A stretch of 64,000 nt of DNA from assembly GCA_905181595.1 (NCBI GenBank), contig CAJIYI010000001.1, forward strand, positions 773,938 to 837,937, read 5' to 3'. The position numbers were made by a program, and so were the translations under genes. The notes under the pieces were generated by a model. The model had not been told where the DNA came from. It worked only from the letters and a program-made list of their open reading frames with translations, and searched no databases. Every line of letters starts with the position of its first letter. Within the stretch, counting starts at the first letter, position 1. Shown in pieces: positions 36,858-47,006 of the stretch. This DNA comes from an uncultured SAR86 cluster bacterium (GTDB lineage: Bacteria; Pseudomonadota; Gammaproteobacteria; Magnimaribacterales; D2472).

Positions 36858-37861
36858 ATAAGTTCTCTCAATTCTGTAGTGACCTGGTGCCACATACTGA
36901 TTTAAAGCCAATTATCCATACATCTCCAGCTACCGGTTACAGGGCCAGAAGTGAATTTGGTGTCAGCAAAGACTCTTACACCATGATTGAGGATGGTCAA
37001 AAGGTATACATGAGTGTTTCGGATTTACCTCACAGCAGCATTCAAGAAATTATGACTTTGCTGCTTCCAAGGATTCAAAACTCTGAGGTGATTAAAAAGA
37101 AGCTGTTTCAAATTAACTTTCGGACCTCTGGTCAGAAGATTCTAGCCACCCTCATTTACCACAAACCTCTTGAGGATGATTGGCAGTCAGAGGCATTGGC
37201 TATTCAAAATAGTATCAATCATTTATCTATTGTTGGCAGGAGCAAAAAACAAAAGGTCTTGATAGGTGATGAGGATTTAGAGGTCACATGCAACTTTGAC
37301 GATTCAAGTTTTAAAATCCTGCAAAACGACTTGGTGTTCTTTCAGCCTAATTATTATCTTTATCCTCTCATGATTACTTTTATCACCAGGCAATTAAAAG
37401 ATCCCAAAGATTTATTAGAACTTTACTGTGGCTGTGGTGGATTTACCCTGCCCTTGGCCTCAAAGTTTAATAAAGTTTTTGCTACAGAAAATAACAGGCA
37501 TTCAATTAGACTTCTTAAAGAATCAATTGAATTGAACAATCTTTCAAATATTGAAACTGCGAGACTATCCGATGATGAAACAGCTTCAGCACTGGCCAAT
37601 GAGCGCCCTTTTAGAAGATTAGAAAACATTGATATGCAATCCTATGAGTTCAGCCATATTCTTGTTGATCCACCTAGGGCTGGGTTAAGCGATGAGACAA
37701 TCAGCTTATCAAGGCAATTTAAAAACATGATTTATATTTCTTGTAATCCAGAAACATTTCTAAGGGATATAGTAAAACTAGGCAGAAAGATAGAATCAAT
37801 TGGTATCTTTGATCAGTTTGCTAATACAGGTCACCTCGAAATCATTGCATTTTTAAAGTAA
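36854..37861 (+). CDS. trmA: tRNA (uracil-54-C5)-methyltransferase TrmA
   Basis: A 335-residue SAM-dependent enzyme making m5U54 in tRNA. Motif I is LLELYCGCGGFTLPLA, motif IV VDPPRAGLSDETI, and the catalytic cysteine sits in YISCNPETFLRDI. No N-terminal TRAM or Fe-S cluster is seen, which separates it from RlmC/RlmD. E. coli TrmA has 366 residues. It is coupled to the miniprotein gene upstream. Confidence 0.93.
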   Translation: MNKFSQFCSDLVPHTDLKPIIHTSPATGYRARSEFGVSKDSYTMIEDGQKVYMSVSDLPHSSIQEIMTLLLPRIQNSEVIKKKLFQINFRTSGQKILATLIYHKPLEDDWQSEALAIQNSINHLSIVGRSKKQKVLIGDEDLEVTCNFDDSSFKILQNDLVFFQPNYYLYPLMITFITRQLKDPKDLLELYCGCGGFTLPLASKFNKVFATENNRHSIRLLKESIELNNLSNIETARLSDDETASALANERPFRRLENIDMQSYEFSHILVDPPRAGLSDETISLSRQFKNMIYISCNPETFLRDIVKLGRKIESIGIFDQFANTGHLEIIAFLK

Positions 37862-37895
37862 CAAGTTTTGGAGATGCAACCTAATAGTTCAAAGA

Positions 37896-37982
37896 TCATT
37901 GAGAAGTCTTCAAAACAAACTCAAGAACCTTCAAGCTAAATAAGATTGCAACTGCTACACCGAAAGCCCAGCCAAGTTTCAT
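37896..37982 (-). CDS. Possible 28-residue membrane peptide
   Basis: MKLGWAFGVAVAILFSLKVL opens a 28-residue frame with one hydrophobic helix. The ATG directly follows the stop of the 51-residue ORF upstream. I know no family. It may be a genuine small membrane protein or chance. Confidence 0.3.
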   Translation of the reverse strand: MKLGWAFGVAVAILFSLKVLEFVLKTSQ

Positions 37983-38138
37983 TTAATTGGTATCTCTGGC
38001 TAAAAAAATATCCTCTGGTTCCCAAAGTTCTATCTCATTCCCTTTCTTATCTTTTTGATTTGCATATTCAATAAAATAAATAGTTCTGCCCTGCCTATCT
38101 ATCTTTGTATCGCCATATGACCAATGTTGATTATTCAT
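37983..38138 (-). CDS. Possible 51-residue soluble protein
   Basis: A polar frame beginning MNNQHWSYGDTKIDRQGRTI and ending ARDTN, with a beta-strand-like core rich in Tyr and charged residues. It lies 19 bp after the 56-residue ORF and abuts the 28-residue ORF. I recognise no family. Codon content looks like the surrounding genes. Confidence 0.4.
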   Translation of the reverse strand: MNNQHWSYGDTKIDRQGRTIYFIEYANQKDKKGNEIELWEPEDIFLARDTN

Positions 38139-38157
38139 TTTATTTTTAAGACGTATC

Positions 38158-38328
38158 CTACTTTGTCTTTCCTGTATCCAAGGAACTCTTTGGGTTATTC
38201 TTTTCTGCTGCCTGCTTTAATTGAGCTTCTGCAAGCATCCAATTAACTATCTTGTCTTCTTGATCTTTTGTTCTGGCTTGCAAGAGTTTTTGATGAAGAA
38301 AATCCATTGTTCTTGAGTAACTAGCCAT
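38158..38328 (-). CDS. Small hypothetical helical protein
   Basis: About 56 residues from MASYSRTMDFLHQ (an upstream ATG at 38343 would add five). It is charged and mostly helical, ending in a Lys/Ser-rich tail. The start lies about 60 bp from the divergent ACAD start at 38389. I do not recognise it. With the two ORFs downstream it may form a tiny operon. Confidence 0.45.
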   Translation of the reverse strand: MASYSRTMDFLHQKLLQARTKDQEDKIVNWMLAEAQLKQAAEKNNPKSSLDTGKTK

Positions 38329-38388
38329 GCCTAAATAATACACTAAGATATTGCCTTGAGAAATGTAGATGAGATACTAATATCTGAA

Positions 38389-39571
38389 ATGTTAATACAA
38401 CTAAATCAAAAACAATCGAAACTGAAAGATGAGCTTCAAGAATACTTTGAAGGCTTAATAACTCCTGCGCTAAGAGCAGAGTTAAATAACCCAGAACACT
38501 TCGAAGGCGGTGGCCCTGAATTTAAACAGGCAATGCGGACAATGGGTGCAGATGGGTGGATAGGCTTAAGTTGGAAAAAAGAATTGGGCGGCAAAGAACT
38601 AAGCCCTATGGAGCAATACATTTTTGTTGAGACTGTTATGCGCACAGGCTTCCCCTTCCCTTTTCTAACAACCGAATCAGTCGGCCCAATGATTGCAGAG
38701 CATGGTTCTGAATGGGCGAAAGATGAAATAGCAACAAAGATTTTACGAGGTGAACTGATATTTGGAATTGGTTATTCTGAACCTAATTCAGGAACTGACT
38801 TAGCCTCATTGCAAACAAAAGCTATTAAAGAATCTGATGGCTATTTAATAAATGGTCAAAAGATGTGGACCAGCTTGGCTAACTTTTCTGATTATATTTG
38901 GTTGGCAGCCAGGACTGATTTTGAGGCTAAAAATCATAAAGGCATATCAATGTTTATAGTCCCAACAGATGATCCAGGATTTTCTATGTCCGCAATTAAT
39001 ACCTTAGGTGATGTGAGAACAAATGCTACTTTTTATGACAATATTAAGGTTCCCAGATACTCATCTTGTCGGAGAGCCTAATCAAGGTTGGTCTCTGATA
39101 ACCAGTCAATTGAACTTAGAGCGTTTGGCTCTTGTAAATCATGGTCCTGTTGAAGAGCTTTATAAAAATGTACTAAAGCTTGCAGAATCAACCAAAATTA
39201 ATAACGATCAATATCTAACCGATCTGTCATGGGTAAAAAGAAATTTTGCCGAAGTACATTCTGGTATTGAGGCGCTAAAACTAATCTGCTGGAAGCAAAC
39301 ATGGATCATGGAAACTGGTCAGCTCAACATGGCTGAAGCATCTGTTGCCAAGGTGTATGGATCAGAATTTTTTATTGAAGCTTACAGGTTATTAATGGAG
39401 GTCATGGGCGAGCTCAGCCTTCTAAAAAATGATTCGGAATTATCAATTCTAAATGCTCGGTTAGAGCGCATGTATAGAACTGCTTCTATATTAACTTTTG
39501 GCGGTGGCACCAATGAGGTTCAAAGAGACATTATTGCCATGGCAGGCCTTCTCATGCCAAGGACCCGCTAA
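38389..39571 (+). pseudogene. Acyl-CoA dehydrogenase with one frame break
   Basis: Two frames together make an acyl-CoA dehydrogenase of about 394 residues. The first (to 39081) contains IGYSEPNSGTDLASLQTKA; the second runs to 39571 and ends TFGGGTNEVQRDIIA. At 39052-39055 one surplus base (GTT CCC A GAT, or CC expected for CCC) shifts the frame; removing it gives NIKVPDTHLVGEPNQGW. I start at ATG 38389, since the TTG at 38356 adds an atypical leader. Its stop overlaps the next ACAD start. The Glu of the usual YEG motif is replaced by Gly. Confidence 0.83.
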
Positions 39572-40677
39572 TGGATTTTTTAGAACTAAGTTATCAAAGT
39601 GAGGTCAGAGACTCTCTTGATAAAATACTTGCTCAGCAATGCACGCCAAATAATCTAAAAAAGTTTGATGAAGATTTTAAGCACGATGAGCAATTGCTCT
39701 CACTACTGGCAAAGAATGGTTATCTCGGATTAGGTGTTAATGAGCAATCTGGTGGAAGTGGCGAGAACCTCTACGACCTAGGAATTCTTTTTGAGCGCCT
39801 GGGTTATCATGCCGCCCCCTTAAGCATCATTGGATGCTTGGTAGATGTTGTTCAGACTATACAAAAATTTAGCGATGGTAATACTCATCGGTCACTTATT
39901 GAAGCTATTGTTGGTGGAGAAATTCATACCTCAGCAATTCTAGAGCCACTGAATCAAGACCCAGAGAATCCTCTGACCAGGGCTGAGATTGATGGAGATA
40001 ATTTGATTATTACCGGGACTAAGTACCTGTCTGAACTTGCCTCCAAATCAAAGAGCATCCTGGTTTCAGTTAATTCAGTTGAAGGTGTCTTACTGGTTCT
40101 TGTGGATTCAAGTAAAGTTAAAATATCTGAACTTTCAACCACAGCTAATTCCCCTTCCTTTAAAGTAGATCTTGATTCTGTAACCCTAGATAGATCAGCT
40201 ATTATTCATGCGGATGGTCGCGGCTTAGAAGCTTTAAGATACCTTCTTCAAATTAACATGGTCATGAGAAGTTATTTAGCTTTAGGCATCACTGAAAAAA
40301 TGACTTCATTAATTGCTGGATACACTTCTGAAAGAGAGCAATTCGGTCGAGTCATAGGGTCATTTCAGGCTGTGTCTCACAGAGCTGCTGATTGCTTTAT
40401 TGATCTAGAATGCTTGAGGCTTGTAAATCAGCAAGCTGCGGTCAACCTTAATACCAATCTAGATTGTGAGAACGATGCTTTGATTTCAAAGATTTGGGCT
40501 GGAAATGCTTGTCACAAAATTAGTTATTCAGCTCAACACCTTCATGGCGGCATGGGCGTTGATAAAGATTATGTCCTCTGGAGGTATTGCTTGCTTGCAA
40601 AAGAATGCGAGCTAATCAATGGCTCAGCCAGTCAAAATATTGATAGGCTGGGCTTAAATATTACTTCAAATCAGTAG
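39571..40677 (+). CDS. Acyl-CoA dehydrogenase, second subunit of a pair
   Basis: A 368-residue acyl-CoA dehydrogenase fold with YTSEREQFGRVIGSFQAVSH and QHLHGGMGVDKDYVLWRY. As in the pair near 30 kb, the C-terminal catalytic motif is absent. It overlaps the preceding ACAD stop by one base (TAATG). The 3' end meets convergent etfA with one base between them. Probably an obligate partner of the upstream subunit. Confidence 0.83.
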   Translation: MDFLELSYQSEVRDSLDKILAQQCTPNNLKKFDEDFKHDEQLLSLLAKNGYLGLGVNEQSGGSGENLYDLGILFERLGYHAAPLSIIGCLVDVVQTIQKFSDGNTHRSLIEAIVGGEIHTSAILEPLNQDPENPLTRAEIDGDNLIITGTKYLSELASKSKSILVSVNSVEGVLLVLVDSSKVKISELSTTANSPSFKVDLDSVTLDRSAIIHADGRGLEALRYLLQINMVMRSYLALGITEKMTSLIAGYTSEREQFGRVIGSFQAVSHRAADCFIDLECLRLVNQQAAVNLNTNLDCENDALISKIWAGNACHKISYSAQHLHGGMGVDKDYVLWRYCLLAKECELINGSASQNIDRLGLNITSNQ

Positions 40678-40678
40678 C

Positions 40679-41608
40679 TTAGAGGTTATCTGATAGCTCA
40701 GGCAGAGCATCAAACAAATCGGCAACCAATCCATAGTCTGCGACTTGGAATATAGGTGCGTCTTCATCTTTGTTGATGGCAACAATTACTTTTGAATCTT
40801 TCATTCCAGCTAAATGCTGAATAGCTCCGCTGATGCCTACTGCTATGTATAAGTCCGGGGCAACGATTTTACCTGTTTGGCCAACTTGATAGTCATTAGG
40901 AACAAAGCCTGCATCAACTGCAGCTCTAGAAGCTCCAACCGCTGCACCAAGTTTGTCTGCAATGGTTTCTAATAAATGGAAGTTATCGCCTGATTGCATG
41001 CCTCTTCCACCTGAAATAACAATGCTCGCTGCGGTAAGTTCTGGTCTATCACTTTTTGCAATCTCTTCACCAACGAAAGAAGAAAGATCTGATACGCCTT
41101 CAGGAGTAACAGCTTCAATTGTGGCCGATCCACCAGAATCACTTACTGGATCAAATGCAGTTGCTCTGACCGTAATGACTTTTGTTGCGTCATTAGATTT
41201 AACCGTTGCAATGCAGCTTCCTGCATAGATAGGTCGTTTAAACGTATCTTCAGAAACAACTTCTGTAATCTCGGAAATTTGCTGCACATCAAGCAATGCA
41301 CTTAGTCTTGGCAGAACATTTTTACCAAAGGTAGTTGCAGGTGCAAGAATATGTGAATAATCAGCAGCAACTGACTTAATAAGATTTGCTGTGCTTTCTG
41401 CTAATTGATTTGCATAAGCTGCATCATCAGCCAATAAAACTTTTTCAACACCATCTACTGCAGCACAAGCGTCTGCAACTGCCTGACAAGAACTTCCAAC
41501 TACCAATAAATGCACCGAGCCTCCGATTGCATTTGCAGCGGCCAGTGTATTAAGCGTAGACGGCTTAAGATTTGAATTATCGTGTTCTGCTATTACCAAT
41601 GTACTCAT
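40679..41608 (-). CDS. etfA: Electron transfer flavoprotein alpha subunit
   Basis: A 309-residue FAD-binding subunit. The C-terminal signature is [20 protein letters not shown], followed by [14 protein letters not shown] and DYGLVADLF. It accepts electrons from acyl-CoA dehydrogenases and gives them to ETF-quinone oxidoreductase. The start overlaps etfB by 4 bp. Confidence 0.96.
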   Translation of the reverse strand: MSTLVIAEHDNSNLKPSTLNTLAAANAIGGSVHLLVVGSSCQAVADACAAVDGVEKVLLADDAAYANQLAESTANLIKSVAADYSHILAPATTFGKNVLPRLSALLDVQQISEITEVVSEDTFKRPIYAGSCIATVKSNDATKVITVRATAFDPVSDSGGSATIEAVTPEGVSDLSSFVGEEIAKSDRPELTAASIVISGGRGMQSGDNFHLLETIADKLGAAVGASRAAVDAGFVPNDYQVGQTGKIVAPDLYIAVGISGAIQHLAGMKDSKVIVAINKDEDAPIFQVADYGLVADLFDALPELSDNL

Positions 41609-42357
41609 GAAATCACCTTCGCTTCATTTTTTAATTTACTAACTAATTCTTCAACTGATTCAACTTTAATGCCTTCTGCCCTAGTGGCTGGTGGCTCTAC
41701 AGAAATAAGCTCTAAGCGAGGCGCTGTGTCTATTCCAAGACTATCAACCGGCTGAATGTCCATTTCTTTTTTCTTGGCCTTCATAATATTAGGCAATGAC
41801 GCATATCTAGGCTCATTCAAACGAAGATCAGTAGTTACGATTGCAGGCAAAGAAACTTTAATAGTTTGAAGTCCGCCATCAATTTCACGAGTAACAGAAG
41901 CGGAGTCGCCCTCAATAGATATTTCTGAAGCAAAAGTTGCCTGACTATAATTCAACAGAGCTGCCAACATTTGACCTGTCTGGTTATTGTCACCATCAAT
42001 GGCTTGTTTGCCGAGAATGATTAGTTGAGGAGCTTCTTTCTCAATGACCTTGGCCAAAGCTTTAGAAATAGCTAAAGGTTCTAACGAAGATTCAGTCTCA
42101 ATCAAAATTGCTCGGTCTGCTCCAAGAGCTAGGGCTGTTCTTAATTGCTCTTGAGAGGCTGAAGTTCCTACTGTGACAGCTATGACTTCGGTCGCTGTTC
42201 CAGCTTCTTTTAACCTTACAGCTTCTTCAATAGCGATTTCACAAAATGGATTCATTGACATCTTCACGTTATTTAAATCAACATCAGATTGATCGCTAAG
42301 AGGTCTAACTTTGACGTTGTAATCAACAACGCGTTTTATAGGTACTACAATTTTCAT
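41605..42357 (-). CDS. etfB: Electron transfer flavoprotein beta subunit
   Basis: A 250-residue subunit holding AMP and docking dehydrogenases. It starts [19 protein letters not shown] and has [16 protein letters not shown] and the recognition-loop region [18 protein letters not shown]. It has a strong promoter and is divergent from the ETF-QO gene. Confidence 0.96.
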   Translation of the reverse strand: MKIVVPIKRVVDYNVKVRPLSDQSDVDLNNVKMSMNPFCEIAIEEAVRLKEAGTATEVIAVTVGTSASQEQLRTALALGADRAILIETESSLEPLAISKALAKVIEKEAPQLIILGKQAIDGDNNQTGQMLAALLNYSQATFASEISIEGDSASVTREIDGGLQTIKVSLPAIVTTDLRLNEPRYASLPNIMKAKKKEMDIQPVDSLGIDTAPRLELISVEPPATRAEGIKVESVEELVSKLKNEAKVIS

Positions 42358-42383
42358 ATATAAGACTCAGTTTGTTTGATACT

Positions 42384-42411
42384 ATTATATTTAGTTATAA
42401 TTTAATATCAA
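42384..42411 (-). promoter_or_regulatory. Promoter of etfBA
   Basis: On the minus strand TTGATA (42411-42406) and a perfect TATAAT (42389-42384) are separated by 16 bp. The start would be near 42377, about 20 bp before the etfB ATG. Confidence 0.6.
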
Positions 42412-42436
42412 TTTTTAATATAATAATATTCGTTCA

Positions 42437-42464
42437 TTGGATTAGTTTGCGATATGATTGTAAT
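42437..42464 (+). promoter_or_regulatory. Promoter of the ETF-QO gene
   Basis: TTGGAT (42437-42442) and TGTAAT (42459-42464) are separated by 16 bp. A strong GAGGGAG ribosome binding site lies near 42486-42492. The promoter is back to back with that of etfBA. Confidence 0.4.
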
Positions 42465-42499
42465 GTTTTTTTACCACTAAAAAAAGAGGGAGACTGATC

Positions 42500-44125
42500 A
42501 TGGAAAGAGAAGTAATGGAATACGATGTAGTTATCGTAGGTGGAGGTCCATCCGGTCTAAGTGCAGCAATCAAACTTGCTCAGCTAGCAAAAGAGAATGA
42601 TAAGCCACTTGAGATATGTTTACTTGAAAAAGGCTCAGAAATTGGTGCTCATATTCTTTCGGGAAATGTTTTTCAACCAACAGCATTAAACGAACTAATA
42701 CCCGATTGGAAAGATAAAGGCTGCCCTCTTACAGTTCCCGTAAAAAAAGATAAGTTAATGTTTTTATTTGAAAAATTTGGTTTATCAATTCCATCTTTTG
42801 TCATGCCGCCAATGAATAATCATGGCAATTATGTTGCGAGCTTAGCCAATCTTTGTAGATGGCTGGCAACCCAAGCCGAAGAGCTTGGAATAGAAATATT
42901 CCCTGGCTTCCCTGCTAGTAAAATTCTTTATGAAAACGATAAGGTGGTCGGTGTAAGAACCGGAGACATGGGTGTTAGCCTGGAAGGCGAGCAAAAACCT
43001 GGATTTGAAGCAGGCATAGATATCAAGGCGAAATATACTATATTTGGTGAAGGCTGCAGAGGACACTTGGGCAAAGAACTTATTGCAAAATATGAATTGG
43101 ATAAAGGCAAAGACCCTCAGCATTATGGCATTGGTTTCAAGGAAGTCTGGAAGATTAAAGACGAGATGCACGAAGAAGGACTCGTTATTCATACCAATGG
43201 ATGGCCAAGCGCCAAGAACACTCCTGCAGGCTCGTACCTTTACCATGCAGATAACAATGAAGTCTATTTAGGTTACGTGGTGCCATTGGATTATGAAAAT
43301 CCTTACCTGAGCCCTTTTGATGAATTCCAAACATGGAAAACTCATCCGTCTATTCGCAAATACCTAGAAGGTGGAGAAAGATTAACCTACGGCGCACGAG
43401 CTCTTATCAAAGGTGGTCTTCAATCACTCCCAAGCATGGAATTTCCAGGCGGAGTTCTTGTTGGTGATAATGCAGGAACTTTAGTTTTCTCAAAAATTAA
43501 AGGCTCTCATACTGCAATGAAATCTGGAATGCTGGCAGCTGAAACAATATTCAAAAACATAGATACAGAAGGCGATCTAAAATTTGATGAGTTGGTTCAA
43601 TCAAGCTGGATTCAAACTGAGCTCTATAAGTCCAGAAACTTTGGTCCTATGTTTCATAAATTTGGTGCTTTAATTGGCGCAGCGTTTAATGCTATTGATC
43701 AATTAATATTTAGAGGCAAACTGCCCTTCACGCTTCGTCACACAACACCCGATTATGCTTGCATGAAGCCAGCAGCAGATATGCCCAAAATTGAGTATCC
43801 GAAACCTGATGGAAAAGTTAGCTTTGATAAGCTCAGCTCGGTTTTTCTTTCAAATACATATCATGAAGAAGATCAGCCGTGCCATTTAACACTTAAAGAC
43901 TCTTCAATTCCTATTCTACAAAATCTTCCTATGTACGACGAGCCTGCGCAACGATATTGTCCAGCTGGTGTCTATGAGGTAGTCGAAAGCGATGACGGAC
44001 CAAAATTTGTAATCAACGGTCAGAATTGTGTGCATTGTAAAACTTGTGATATTAAAGACCCTTCTCAAAACATTACCTGGGTTACACCAGAGGGCACCGG
44101 CGGACCTAATTACCCGAATATGTAA
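42500..44125 (+). CDS. Electron transfer flavoprotein-ubiquinone oxidoreductase
   Basis: A 541-residue ETF-QO that moves electrons from reduced ETF into the quinone pool at the inner membrane. The FAD motif GGGPSGLSAA is near residue 15, GDNAGTLVFSKIKGSHTA is conserved, and the C-terminal 4Fe-4S domain holds YCPAGVYEV and NCVHCKTCDIKDP. Its stop overlaps the next start by one base. Divergence from etfBA puts the whole ETF chain in one control region. Confidence 0.95.
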   Translation: MEREVMEYDVVIVGGGPSGLSAAIKLAQLAKENDKPLEICLLEKGSEIGAHILSGNVFQPTALNELIPDWKDKGCPLTVPVKKDKLMFLFEKFGLSIPSFVMPPMNNHGNYVASLANLCRWLATQAEELGIEIFPGFPASKILYENDKVVGVRTGDMGVSLEGEQKPGFEAGIDIKAKYTIFGEGCRGHLGKELIAKYELDKGKDPQHYGIGFKEVWKIKDEMHEEGLVIHTNGWPSAKNTPAGSYLYHADNNEVYLGYVVPLDYENPYLSPFDEFQTWKTHPSIRKYLEGGERLTYGARALIKGGLQSLPSMEFPGGVLVGDNAGTLVFSKIKGSHTAMKSGMLAAETIFKNIDTEGDLKFDELVQSSWIQTELYKSRNFGPMFHKFGALIGAAFNAIDQLIFRGKLPFTLRHTTPDYACMKPAADMPKIEYPKPDGKVSFDKLSSVFLSNTYHEEDQPCHLTLKDSSIPILQNLPMYDEPAQRYCPAGVYEVVESDDGPKFVINGQNCVHCKTCDIKDPSQNITWVTPEGTGGPNYPNM

Positions 44126-45862
44126 TGAAAAGCATTAAATACTTAGTATTGATTCCATTGATGGTTGGTTGCTCTCAGCCATCAACAGAGACCGCCTTTG
44201 AAGAGCTAATGGATTCTGAGTGGTCTAAGATAGTTTCTGATAATCCTGTCTATGCTTCAAGCATGGGCGATCTAAGATTTAATACCGAATGGTCTGATAA
44301 TTCTATCAAAAGAATCAGGGAGGACCACCAGCATGATCAGTCTGTTCTTGATGCCTTAAATGCAATGGACATTGATGATCTCAATGAGCTAAATACAACC
44401 AACTATAAATTATTTATAAAGCAATATGAGAATGCTGTAGAAAGTTTTCAGTATCAGACTTACCTGATGCCGTTTAGTCATCGTGGAGGCATTCAACTAG
44501 AACACGAAACAGTCAACATCTTGCCTCTAAGAAATGCGCAACATTATTTAGATTGGATTGAGCGACTTAGCAAACTTGAAGTGCTGATAGATGCGGATAT
44601 AGAAAAAGCTCAAAAAGGAATTGAGACTGGAACAGTTCCTCCTCGCTTTTTGATGCAGAAAGTTTTTGAACAAATTAAGTTACAAGCCTTCGTGTCACCA
44701 GAAAATAGTCCTTTCTTTAGAGCATTCGAGTCTATGGATAGGTCGATTAGCCAAGAAGATATTATTGTCATTCAAGCGAAAGCAAAAAATGTAATTGCGA
44801 GCACGGTCATACCTGCATATCTGAAACTCCATAAGTTTTTTGAAGATTCCTATCTTCCAGCGTGCAGAACTTCTATCGGAATAAAAGATATCAATAACGG
44901 TAAGAAGTATTATGAGTATCTGGCTAGAAAATTTACAACCACCACTTTAACTCCTCAAGAAATTCATAATATTGGTCTTAGCGAAGTAGCTCGAATTAAG
45001 ACAGAAATGGAAAGCTATTATTAAGGAAGTTGAATGGGAAGGAACTTTCAAAGGTTTTTTAGACGACCTCAGATCAAACCCTAAATTTTACTATGAAACT
45101 TCTGAAGAGCTGTTTGAAGCATACCTAGCTACGTCTAAAAGAATAGATCCGGAATTAGTTAATATTTTTAAAGTGCTTCCCTCAATGCCTTATGGCTTAA
45201 AACCTATCCCAATAGAGAGTGCACCTGATACAACAACGGCATACTACCAAAGACCAGCAGCAGATGGATCAAGAGCAGGTTACTACTACGTGAATCTTTA
45301 TAGACCTGAAGTCAGACCTAAGTATGAAATTGAAGTATTGAGTGTTCATGAGGCAGTTCCTGGGCATCATCTACAAATAGCATTGGCCATGGAGCTAGAC
45401 CTACCAAACTTTAGGAAATATGGAGGAGTAACTGCCTTTGTCGAAGGCTGGGGCCTCTACAGTGAAAGTCTTGGTTACGACCTAGGTCTATACAAGGATC
45501 CTTACTCACAATTTGGTCAGCTCACCTATGATATGTGGAGAGCCATAAGATTGGTTGTTGACACAGGCATGCATTACTTTGATTGGAGCAGGCAAGATGC
45601 TATCAATTATTTTTTAGATAACTCTGCCAAAACTAAACAAGATGTCATGAATGAGGTGGATAGATATATCAATTGGCCCGGACAAGCCTTGGCATACAAA
45701 ATTGGCCAGTTAAAAATTCAAGAACTTAAAGATCGCGCAAAAAGTGAACTCGGAGAGAACTTTGATATCAAAGATTTCCATCATGAGGTGCTCAAAAGAG
45801 GTGCCCTGCCCCTAGACATTTTAGAGCAGTACATCGACCAGTGGATTGCTCAGACAAAATAA
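44125..45862 (+). pseudogene. DUF885 lipoprotein (peptidase-like) with one frame break
   Basis: Two frames together make a DUF885 protein of about 578 residues. The N terminus is a lipoprotein signal with the lipobox MVGC. The first frame stops at 45024; the second carries the metal motif SVHEAVPGHHLQ. One surplus A at 45011-45013 causes the break; without it the sequence reads EMEAIIKEVEWEGTF into the second part. These proteins are annotated as M32/M3-like metal peptidases with poorly known substrates. The break may be sequence error or decay. Confidence 0.8.
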
Positions 45863-45874
45863 TCAACCTTAGAT

Positions 45875-46414
45875 TTAAGAAATAGGCCCCAAACTAAAAT
45901 TCTGTCCGTAGCTAGAAAGCATTAGCTCATTCTCTGAATGCTGTTCTTGAGTTAAGGCTAGTTCTACCAAACTGTAAAATACTGATCTAGAGATAAAGCC
46001 TTCTAGGCCATCTCTGATTTTTACAAAAGGGATAGATTCTTTTTGAATAACTTTTAGCTCTATTGGGTGATGCTCATCAAGAGTGAAGTTATAGTCCAGA
46101 TTAGTTTTTAAAAGAATATTTTTTTGTTCTGGGTCTACTTCGTAATCTACGATCATATATGGCGCTATATCAACTTTAACAATAACCTTTTCAACAGGAG
46201 TTACTAAATAGTAGTTTCCATTTTCAAATTTTAAGATTCTTGAAAATAATATTTTAAGTTTGTCTCTGCCAATAATAGAGTTTTGATAGTACCAATTGCC
46301 TTCTCGATCTATTCGCATTTCTACGCCTTCGCACAAATCTGGATTCCAGAGATGGACTGGAGGATACGTTTCCTCAAGAGAATTGATTGATTTTAAAAGC
46401 TCAGAGAATTCCAT
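45875..46414 (-). CDS. DUF1285 family protein
   Basis: A 179-residue protein with the DUF1285 pattern: PPVHLWNPDLCEGVEMRID, GNWYYQNSIIGRDKL, and GNYYLVTPVEKVIVKV. Cytoplasmic, function unknown. It overlaps the LysE-family gene by 14 bp and is the last gene of the long minus-strand run. Confidence 0.82.
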   Translation of the reverse strand: MEFSELLKSINSLEETYPPVHLWNPDLCEGVEMRIDREGNWYYQNSIIGRDKLKILFSRILKFENGNYYLVTPVEKVIVKVDIAPYMIVDYEVDPEQKNILLKTNLDYNFTLDEHHPIELKVIQKESIPFVKIRDGLEGFISRSVFYSLVELALTQEQHSENELMLSSYGQNFSLGPIS

Positions 46415-47006
46415 AAATTGTTTGTAAGAAAATTAATAAGCCCAATGCCAATATAAATGCCGATGAAGCAAATTGAATTTTAGGATTGTATTGATCAAAT
46501 ATATCACCTAATGCCTCATGAGTAAGGGCATAAGAGACAAAACTAAACCACGCTGCTGTAATCACAGGAAAATAGAATAAATAAATCCATGACATTAACG
46601 AATCTGGCTGAAGATTGATAAATGAAAATAATGAGACGGTGAATAAGAATGCTTTTATATTTAGAATATTTGTAATCAATCCAATTAAAAATGGATGAGT
46701 GAAGATGGTAGTTCGAGTCTTTGGTTCTGATGCATCTTGAAGCAACAAAGACTGAAATCCAACGTAGATCAAATAAGAGGCCCCTAAGATTTTAATAATA
46801 AATCTAGCTTCTTCAGTACTGTACAAAAGAATAGAGATACCTGAAATTGCTAACAGGCAATGCAAAAAGATACCAAAGCCTATGCCTAATGCAGTAAGAA
46901 TTCCTGAGTTGCGACCTTTTGCAAAAGATTGCTGAAAAATAATAGCAGTATCAGGTCCCGGCGACATGACTGCCAATAAATGAGCGATAGCAGCAGATAA
47001 AAACAT
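46401..47006 (-). CDS. LysE/RhtB family exporter
   Basis: A 201-residue inner-membrane protein with about six helices and the LysE N-terminal signature VMSPGPDTAIIFQQS, then GILTALGIGFGIFLH. The family exports amino acids or related small molecules; the substrate here is unknown. It begins directly after the murB stop. Confidence 0.85.
   Translation of the reverse strand: MFLSAAIAHLLAVMSPGPDTAIIFQQSFAKGRNSGILTALGIGFGIFLHCLLAISGISILLYSTEEARFIIKILGASYLIYVGFQSLLLQDASEPKTRTTIFTHPFLIGLITNILNIKAFLFTVSLFSFINLQPDSLMSWIYLFYFPVITAAWFSFVSYALTHEALGDIFDQYNPKIQFASSAFILALGLLIFLQTIYGIL

Noticed and set aside
36689-36895. 68-codon minus-strand frame
   Set aside because: It is antisense to the DUF2970-like gene and the start of trmA and has no coherent protein features.
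42842-43246. Long minus-strand frame of 134 codons inside the ETF-QO gene
   Set aside because: It is opposite a strongly conserved enzyme and shows no domain; a shadow frame.
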